10,720 nt of DNA, taken from Gemmatimonadota bacterium. Its GTDB lineage: Bacteria; Gemmatimonadota; Gemmatimonadetes; Gemmatimonadales; GWC2-71-9. The translations under genes and the position numbers were made by a program. Positions 6,464 through 10,720 of this stretch are shown here, one piece after another (positions within the stretch are counted from its first letter, which is position 1; the number at the start of each line of letters is the position of its first letter). The stretch lies in assembly GCA_003221085.1 (NCBI GenBank), contig QHUD01000002.1:1-10720 (forward strand), written 5' to 3'. The notes under the pieces were generated by a model, which had not been told where the DNA came from, ran no database searches, and saw only the letters and a program-made list of their open reading frames with translations.

Positions 6464-6877
6464 ATGCTGAACCGTTCGACGACCTGGGCCGTGGTGTTCC
6501 TCGTCGCCACCTTCGCGGCGGGGATCGCCGTCGGGGCGGGCGGCCGGGCGCTCTGGGTCCGCTACGCCTCCGCGGCCGCGCCCGAGCGGGCGCGCGGCCT
6601 CGACCGGATGATGGACGAGCTCACTGCGGAGCTGCGCCTGAGTGCCGTGCAGCGCGACTCGGTGCGGGCAATCGTGCAGCGTCATCGGACCCGGATGACC
6701 GCGGTGTGGGAGACGGTGCGCCCGCGCTTCGATTCGATGCGGGCGCAGATGGACTCCGAGGTCGCCCGCCATCTCACTCCCGAGCAGCAGGTCAAGTACC
6801 GCGACCATGTGACCCAGTACCGGCATCAGAAGGAGCAGGCGAAGAGCGACACCGGGACGGGAGGGCAGAAGAAATGA
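6464..6877 (+). CDS. Membrane-anchored Spy/CpxP/CnrX-like periplasmic sensor or chaperone
   Basis: This 137-residue protein has an N-terminal hydrophobic segment (about 8-27, WAVVFLVATFAAGIAVGAGG) that acts as an uncleaved anchor or signal. A highly charged helical periplasmic domain follows. Two LTxxQ-type motifs, LSAVQ at 59-63 and LTPEQQ at 104-109, bracket a long helix (about 63-100). This is the signature of the Spy/CpxP/ZraP/CnrX family of periplasmic chaperones and metal or envelope-stress sensors. Met (49, 50, 78, 92, 96) and His (74, 103, 115, 121) are available as possible ligands. The hydrophilic tail (KEQAKSDTGTGGQKK) is probably disordered. It begins 16 bases after the anti-sigma gene with AGGAAG at 6451-6456, and overlaps the TolC gene by ATGA. 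The context favours a sensing partner of the anti-sigma factor; a plain chaperone role remains possible. Confidence 0.72.
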   Translation: MLNRSTTWAVVFLVATFAAGIAVGAGGRALWVRYASAAAPERARGLDRMMDELTAELRLSAVQRDSVRAIVQRHRTRMTAVWETVRPRFDSMRAQMDSEVARHLTPEQQVKYRDHVTQYRHQKEQAKSDTGTGGQKK

Positions 6878-8199
6878 GGCCGTCGCGACGAGCAGTGATC
6901 GCGGGAATCGTGTCGGCCGTCACGATCGGGCACAGCCTCGCGGCACAGCAGAAGCCCGTCCCCGCGCCGCCGGCACCGCTCCAGGTGTCGCTGGCAGAGG
7001 CGGTGCGGCGCGCGCTCGACGTGCAGCCGGCCATTGTCCAGGCCCGGGGCGATCAGCGAAACGCCGGTGCGAGCCAGCGCGCGGCCGTCGGCGCCTTTTT
7101 GCCATCCCTGGGTGTCAGCGGCTCGTCCAACAAGGCATCGGCAAATCGCTATAACTCGGCCACGGGCCAAATCGTGACGGTCCCGTCCAACACGAGCTAT
7201 TTCGGCTCCGTGGGTGCGAGCATCGATCTGTTCGACGGCTTCCGGCGCTTCGCGAACAAGAGCGCCACGTCCGCAACGGCGGACGCAGCCGACGCGGAGT
7301 TCATCAATCAGCGGGCCCAGGTGACGGCCGGCACGCAGCAGCTGTTCTTCACGGCGCTCGCCCAGGAAGAACTTGTGCGCGTGGCCGCGGCGCAGCTCGA
7401 GCGCGCCAAAGAGGAGCTCCAGATCGCCGTGAACAAGTTCAAGGCCGGAGCGGCCACGCGGTCCGATACGCTCACCGCGACCGTGGATTTCGGGAACGGG
7501 CAGCTCGCACTCCTACAGGCCAACGCCAACCTGGCCACGGCGCAGGCCAACCTCGGCCGGCAGATCGGTGTTGATCAGCAAGTGAGGGCGGTGACGGACG
7601 CGGCGTTCCCATCACTCCCCGATACGACTCGCCTACGGGCGGAAGCGCTTGACTCCTCGCCCCAGGTCCGGCAGGCCGAGGCGCAGGTGCGCGCCGCCCG
7701 TTCCCTCGTCACGGTCGCTCGCACACAGTATTGGCCGACGCTCTCGGCATCCTACTCCAACGGGTACACGGGTCTCAACGCACCCTGGGAGAGCACTCAG
7801 GCCTACGTCAACAATTGGTCGCTGCGGTTCTCGCTCTCCTGGACGCTGTTCAACGGGTTCAGTCGGGAAGCGAGCCAGGTATCGGCTAACGTGACGCGCG
7901 ACGTGACAGAGGCGCAGGCGGCGGACGTGCGACGCCGCGTGAACGCCCAACTCACGCAGCAGCTCGCCGCTGTGACCACCGCGTACGCGCAGATCACGAT
8001 CGTGGGCGCCACCGTGGCGGCCGCCACCGAGGCGCTCCGCGTGACACAGGAGCGCTACCGGTTGGGCGCCGGCACCCTGCTCGATTTGCTCACCGCCCAG
8101 GCCAACCTCACTCAGGCGCAGGTGAATCAGGTCCAGGCGCGCTATGACTACCTCATCGCCCGCGCGCAGGTGGAGGCGCTGGTGGGACACCCCCTGTGA
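6874..8199 (+). CDS. TolC-family outer-membrane efflux channel
   Basis: This 441-residue outer-membrane factor forms the exit duct of a tripartite pump. Signal peptide: MRPSRR basic start, hydrophobic core IAGIVSAVTIGHSLAA, cleavage about residue 23-24. The mature protein shows the internal duplication typical of OEP proteins. Each half has a beta-barrel strand motif (LFDGF at 119-123, LFNGF at 325-329) and a long helix pair (NKFKAGAATRSDTLTA near 187-202 and QERYRLGAGTLLDLLTAQ near 392-409). The start is ATG 6874, overlapping the upstream stop as ATGA, with GGAGG at 6860-6864 nine bases before it. The in-frame extension back to 6706 lies wholly inside the sensor gene and precedes the signal peptide, so it is rejected. 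There is no lipobox, unlike some OprM-type channels. Confidence 0.92.
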   Translation: MRPSRRAVIAGIVSAVTIGHSLAAQQKPVPAPPAPLQVSLAEAVRRALDVQPAIVQARGDQRNAGASQRAAVGAFLPSLGVSGSSNKASANRYNSATGQIVTVPSNTSYFGSVGASIDLFDGFRRFANKSATSATADAADAEFINQRAQVTAGTQQLFFTALAQEELVRVAAAQLERAKEELQIAVNKFKAGAATRSDTLTATVDFGNGQLALLQANANLATAQANLGRQIGVDQQVRAVTDAAFPSLPDTTRLRAEALDSSPQVRQAEAQVRAARSLVTVARTQYWPTLSASYSNGYTGLNAPWESTQAYVNNWSLRFSLSWTLFNGFSREASQVSANVTRDVTEAQAADVRRRVNAQLTQQLAAVTTAYAQITIVGATVAAATEALRVTQERYRLGAGTLLDLLTAQANLTQAQVNQVQARYDYLIARAQVEALVGHPL

Positions 8200-8939
8200 C
8201 CAGCGTCCAGCCGAGCACGTTCCGCACGGGCGACACGCCGCTGCCCGACACCGTCATCCTCACGCACAAGCTCACGCGCGACTACGACATGGGTGGCGAA
8301 GTGGTGCACGCGCTGCGCGGCGTCGAGATCCAGATGCGGCGCAACGAGTTCGTGGCCATCATGGGCCCGTCGGGCTCGGGGAAATCGACGCTGATGAACC
8401 TCATCGGCTGCCTCGACACGCCCAGCGCAGGCGAGTACTGGCTCAACGGCCAGAAGGTGAGCGACTTGTCAGACGATGAATTGGCTCGGATTCGTAACAA
8501 GGAGATCGGCTTCGTGTTCCAGACGTTCAATCTGCTCCCCCGGGCCAGCGCGCTGCACAACGTGGAGTTGCCGCTGATTTATGCCGGAATGGCCGCGAAG
8601 GAGCGGCGGGCCCAGGCGGCCCGGGCGCTCGAGCGCGTCCAGCTCGCCGACCGAATGTCGCACAAGCCGAACGAGCTGTCGGGCGGGCAGCGCCAGCGCG
8701 TGGCGATCGCCCGCGCCCTCGTGAACGAGCCCTCCATCCTGCTGGCGGACGAGCCGACCGGGAACCTCGACTCCGCCACCGGTGAGGAGATCATGCGGCT
8801 GTTCCGGGAGCTGCACGACACCGGCCAAACCATCGTGCTGGTCACGCACGAAGCCGACATCGCGGCGCACGCCGCCCGCCAGATCCACCTGCGGGATGGG
8901 CTCGTCGAGCGCGACGTGCAGACGAAAGGCAAACCGTGA
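8196..8939 (+). CDS. MacB/LolD-type ABC transporter ATP-binding protein
   Basis: This 247-residue nucleotide-binding subunit energises a MacB-type permease. Motifs in order: Walker A GPSGSGKST (57-65), Q-loop Gln109 in FVFQTFNLLP, signature LSGGQ (161-165), Walker B ILLADEP (181-187, with Glu186 catalytic), D-loop NLDSATG, and H-loop His218 in LVTHEAD. The sequence GCLDTPSAGEYWLNG is typical of the MacB/LolD/FtsE-like class (3.A.1.122 and relatives). The GTG start overlaps the TolC stop (GTGA). The first 20 residues are an extra, poorly conserved lead before ILTHKLTRDY; no later start keeps the A-loop tyrosine (Tyr30). In E. coli MacB this domain is fused to the permease. Here it is a separate gene, with the adaptor gene placed between it and the permease. 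Confidence 0.93.
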   Translation: MTSVQPSTFRTGDTPLPDTVILTHKLTRDYDMGGEVVHALRGVEIQMRRNEFVAIMGPSGSGKSTLMNLIGCLDTPSAGEYWLNGQKVSDLSDDELARIRNKEIGFVFQTFNLLPRASALHNVELPLIYAGMAAKERRAQAARALERVQLADRMSHKPNELSGGQRQRVAIARALVNEPSILLADEPTGNLDSATGEEIMRLFRELHDTGQTIVLVTHEADIAAHAARQIHLRDGLVERDVQTKGKP

Positions 8940-10426
8940 AGCGATTCCTGGCCCTGCTGCTCGGCCTCGCCGCCTGCCACAAGGCGCAGTCGGCACCGCT
9001 GTACGAGAAGGTCCCCGTGGCGCACCGCGACATCGTGGTCTCGGCGTCCGCCTCAGGCGCGATCCAGCCGATCCTCACCCTGAGCGTGAAGTCCAAGGCC
9101 TCGGGCGAGATTCTCGACATGCCGGTGCAGACCGGCGACGACGTCAAGAAGGGACAACTGCTCGCGAAGATCGACCCGCGCATCCCGCGGAACGACCTCA
9201 CGCAGGCTGAGGCGAGCCTCGCGGTCGCGCGAGCCCAGCTCGACAACGCCACCGCGCAGCTCAAGCGCAGTGAGGCGCTGTACCAGAGCAAGTCCATCGC
9301 CGAGACCGACTACGAGGCCGCGAAGCTGAGCTACGCGACCGCGCAGTCGGCCGTCGTCAACACCCAAGCGAGCCTCCAGACCGCCAAGGACGCCATGGAG
9401 GATACGCAAGTCCGCGCGCCGGTCACCGGCACGGTGCTCGAGCTCGATGCCGTGCTCGGCACCGTGATCTCGAGCCCCACGCGCGACGTGGGCGGGGGTA
9501 CCGTGATCCTCAAGATGGCGAACCTCGACACCGTGCAGGTCCTGGCGTTGGTGGACGAAACCGACGTCGGCAAGGTGCAGCCCGGGATGCCGGTGACGAT
9601 CACCGTGGACGCGTTTCCCAATCGCCCGTTCGACGGCAGCGTCCTGAAAATCGAGCCGCAGGCGCAGGTCAATCAGAACGTCACGATGTTCCCCGTCATC
9701 GTCTACATTCTGAATCCGAGCCACCAGCTCAAACCGGGGATGAACAGCGAAGTCGAGATCCACATCGGCAACCGGCAGAACGTGCTGGCCGTGCCGAACG
9801 CCGCGCTGCGCACGCCGCGAGACGTCGCGTCCGCGGCGCAGGTCCTGGGGCTCGACCTCCAGACCGTGCAGCAGCAGCTGGCGCAGGCCGAGACGCCGCG
9901 CTCCCCCGCGCGAGACTCGGCGGACGCCGGCAAGCTGCACGCGGCCGAAGCGACCAAGCCGGGAGCGGCGGCGACCTTCACGACGCCCAGCGGGCGGACC
10001 ATCACCCTGCCGCCGGGGGTCACGCCGGAGCAGGTGCAGGCCGCGTTCGCCAAGCGCATGAGCGGCGCCGAGCTGACGCCCGCGGAGCAGGCGCTGCTGA
10101 CGCAGCTGCGCAGCCAGTTCCAGGGTGGAGGGGGGGCGGGAGGGAGCCGCCCGGGACGCGCGGCCAACCAGGGAGAGGGCGCGAGCTACATCGTGTTCGT
10201 GCTGCGGGGCGGGAAAGTCATGGCCGTGCCGATCCGCACGGGGCTGACCGATCAGGATTACATCGAGGTCGCCCGTGGGCTCACGCAGGAGGACACGGTG
10301 CTGGTGCTGCCGAGCGCGTCGCTGGTGCAGGCGCAGCAGCAGTTCCGCCAGCGCTTCCAGAACGTGACGGGCGGCGGGTTGCCGGGCGTCCGGCAACAAG
10401 GCGCGCAGCCCGCGACGCCGCGCTAG
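8936..10426 (+). CDS. MacA-like periplasmic adaptor (HlyD/RND-type), predicted lipoprotein with large insertion
   Basis: This 496-residue membrane-fusion protein bridges the inner-membrane ABC pump and TolC. A short signal with lipobox LAAC (11-14) predicts lipidation at Cys14 rather than the transmembrane anchor of E. coli MacA. The lipoyl halves are at about 45-80 (VKSKASGEILDMPVQTGDDVKKGQ...) and 158-175 (VRAPVTGTVLELDAVLG), and flank an alpha-hairpin at about 86-155. The beta-barrel follows at about 197-290 (LVDETDVGKVQPGMPV...VLAVPNAALR). The membrane-proximal domain starts at about 417 (SYIVFVLRGGKVMAVPIRTG). Between them lies an atypical 120-residue insertion rich in Gln, Ala and Pro, ending in a Gly-rich linker. 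The tail after 465 is Gln/Gly-rich. The GTG start overlaps the ATPase stop (GTGA), with AAAGG at 8925-8929 upstream. The permease gene begins two bases after the stop. Confidence 0.9.
   Translation: MKRFLALLLGLAACHKAQSAPLYEKVPVAHRDIVVSASASGAIQPILTLSVKSKASGEILDMPVQTGDDVKKGQLLAKIDPRIPRNDLTQAEASLAVARAQLDNATAQLKRSEALYQSKSIAETDYEAAKLSYATAQSAVVNTQASLQTAKDAMEDTQVRAPVTGTVLELDAVLGTVISSPTRDVGGGTVILKMANLDTVQVLALVDETDVGKVQPGMPVTITVDAFPNRPFDGSVLKIEPQAQVNQNVTMFPVIVYILNPSHQLKPGMNSEVEIHIGNRQNVLAVPNAALRTPRDVASAAQVLGLDLQTVQQQLAQAETPRSPARDSADAGKLHAAEATKPGAAATFTTPSGRTITLPPGVTPEQVQAAFAKRMSGAELTPAEQALLTQLRSQFQGGGGAGGSRPGRAANQGEGASYIVFVLRGGKVMAVPIRTGLTDQDYIEVARGLTQEDTVLVLPSASLVQAQQQFRQRFQNVTGGGLPGVRQQGAQPATPR
10123..10144 (+). 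other. G-quadruplex-forming motif with a seven-G run inside the adaptor gene
   Basis: The coding strand reads GGG-TGGA-G7-C-GGG-A-GGG, four G-tracts of at least three with loops of four, one and one bases, which fits the standard G-quadruplex pattern. It encodes a Gly-rich linker. The seven-G run (10130-10136) is also a possible slippage site. No function is claimed. Confidence 0.6.
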
Positions 10427-10428
10427 CG

Positions 10429-10720
10429 ATGCTCGTCGGCGAGACCATCCGGGTCGCGCTCGAGGCGCTGCGGGCCAACAAGCTCCGCTCGCTCCTCACC
10501 ATGCTGGGCATCATCATCGGCGTGGGCGCCGTGATCACCATGATCGCGCTGGGCTCCGGGGCGCAGAAGTCGGTGCAGGACCGGATTCAGGCGCTCGGCC
10601 CCACCCTGCTCAGCGTCTATCCCGGCCAGAGCTTCAACCGCGGCGTGGCCAGCGACCAGCGGGTGAGCCTCACGATGGACGACGACACGGCGCTCGCGAA
10701 CAACGCCCGCTTCGTGACCG
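10429..10720 (+). CDS. MacB-type ABC transporter permease, N-terminal part (cut by right edge)
   Basis: The frame is open from ATG 10429 to the window end (97 residues seen, incomplete). It starts MLVGETIRVALEALRANKLR, then TM1 at about 21-42 with MLGIIIGVGAVITMIALGSG, the hallmark of the MacB/FtsX-like permease N-terminus. The beginning of the MacB periplasmic core domain follows (SVQDRIQALGPTLLSVYPGQ, and so on). These permeases do not pump through the bilayer. They use ATP-driven mechanotransmission to push periplasmic substrates (drugs, siderophores, peptides, lipids) into TolC. The expected rest is a large periplasmic domain and three more helices near the C-terminus, outside the window. 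The ATPase is encoded separately at 8196-8939. The start lies two bases after the adaptor stop, so translation is probably coupled. Confidence 0.9.
   Translation, partial: MLVGETIRVALEALRANKLRSLLTMLGIIIGVGAVITMIALGSGAQKSVQDRIQALGPTLLSVYPGQSFNRGVASDQRVSLTMDDDTALANNARFVT

Noticed and set aside
5369..6826. Minus-strand open frame of 485 codons opposite the sigma, anti-sigma and sensor genes
   Set aside because: It spans four real + strand genes and has low-complexity Arg/Pro composition with no family signature; a GC-content shadow.
6706..6873. In-frame upstream extension of the TolC gene back to 6706
   Set aside because: It lies within the sensor gene and would bury the signal peptide that begins at ATG 6874, which has its own ribosome site and ATGA overlap.
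9053..10399. Minus-strand open frame of 448 codons opposite the adaptor gene
   Set aside because: It mirrors the HlyD-type adaptor, is rich in Arg/His/Leu from reversed GC codons, and has no start context or motif of its own.
1..10720. CRISPR arrays, insertion sequences, rRNA or tRNA genes, phage or defence genes
   Set aside because: I looked for regularly spaced repeats, transposase motifs, long terminal inverted repeats and RNA-gene signatures and saw none; the window is almost entirely filled by + strand protein genes.

Overview
The window is very GC-rich and fully coding on the + strand. No RNA gene, insertion sequence or CRISPR array is visible. Base composition, the strong third-position G/C bias (which opens long false frames on the other strand) and the style of the efflux genes suggest a soil or metagenomic bacterium with a double membrane, most likely Gemmatimonadota or a similar GC-rich phylum. 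That assignment is inference: no marker gene fixes it. A cell with two membranes is better supported, because the window encodes a TolC-type outer-membrane channel and a lipoprotein adaptor.

Left part (1-3452): the C-terminal majority of an ArnT/PMT-type membrane glycosyltransferase, cut by the left edge, joined by a TAATG overlap to a glutamine-hydrolysing asparagine synthetase (asnB). The glycosyltransferase ends in a polyproline tail made by five in-frame copies of a 9-bp unit. This C-rich repeat is complementary to the G-rich Shine-Dalgarno region of asnB.

Middle part (3453-5532): an 80-base gap holding two inverted copies of a GC-rich palindromic REP-like unit. It is followed by an HD-domain hydrolase and a ClsB-like phospholipase D/cardiolipin synthase with two C-terminal membrane helices. 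The two genes overlap by four bases.

Right part (5525-10720, running off the right edge): an ECF sigma factor, a small single-pass membrane protein (probable anti-sigma factor), a membrane-anchored Spy/CpxP/CnrX-like periplasmic protein, a TolC-family channel, a MacB-type ATPase, a lipoprotein MacA-like adaptor, and the start of a MacB-type permease. The genes are joined by ATGA/GTGA overlaps or gaps of 2 and 16 bases. The reading proposed here is an envelope-stress or toxic-compound circuit in which sensor, anti-sigma and sigma factor control a tripartite ABC efflux pump on the same transcript. The layout recalls cnrYXH-cnrCBA of Cupriavidus, with an ABC (MacAB-TolC) pump in place of an RND pump. 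This is the most interesting item in the window. Its parts are recognisable, but the regulatory link is inferred from gene order.
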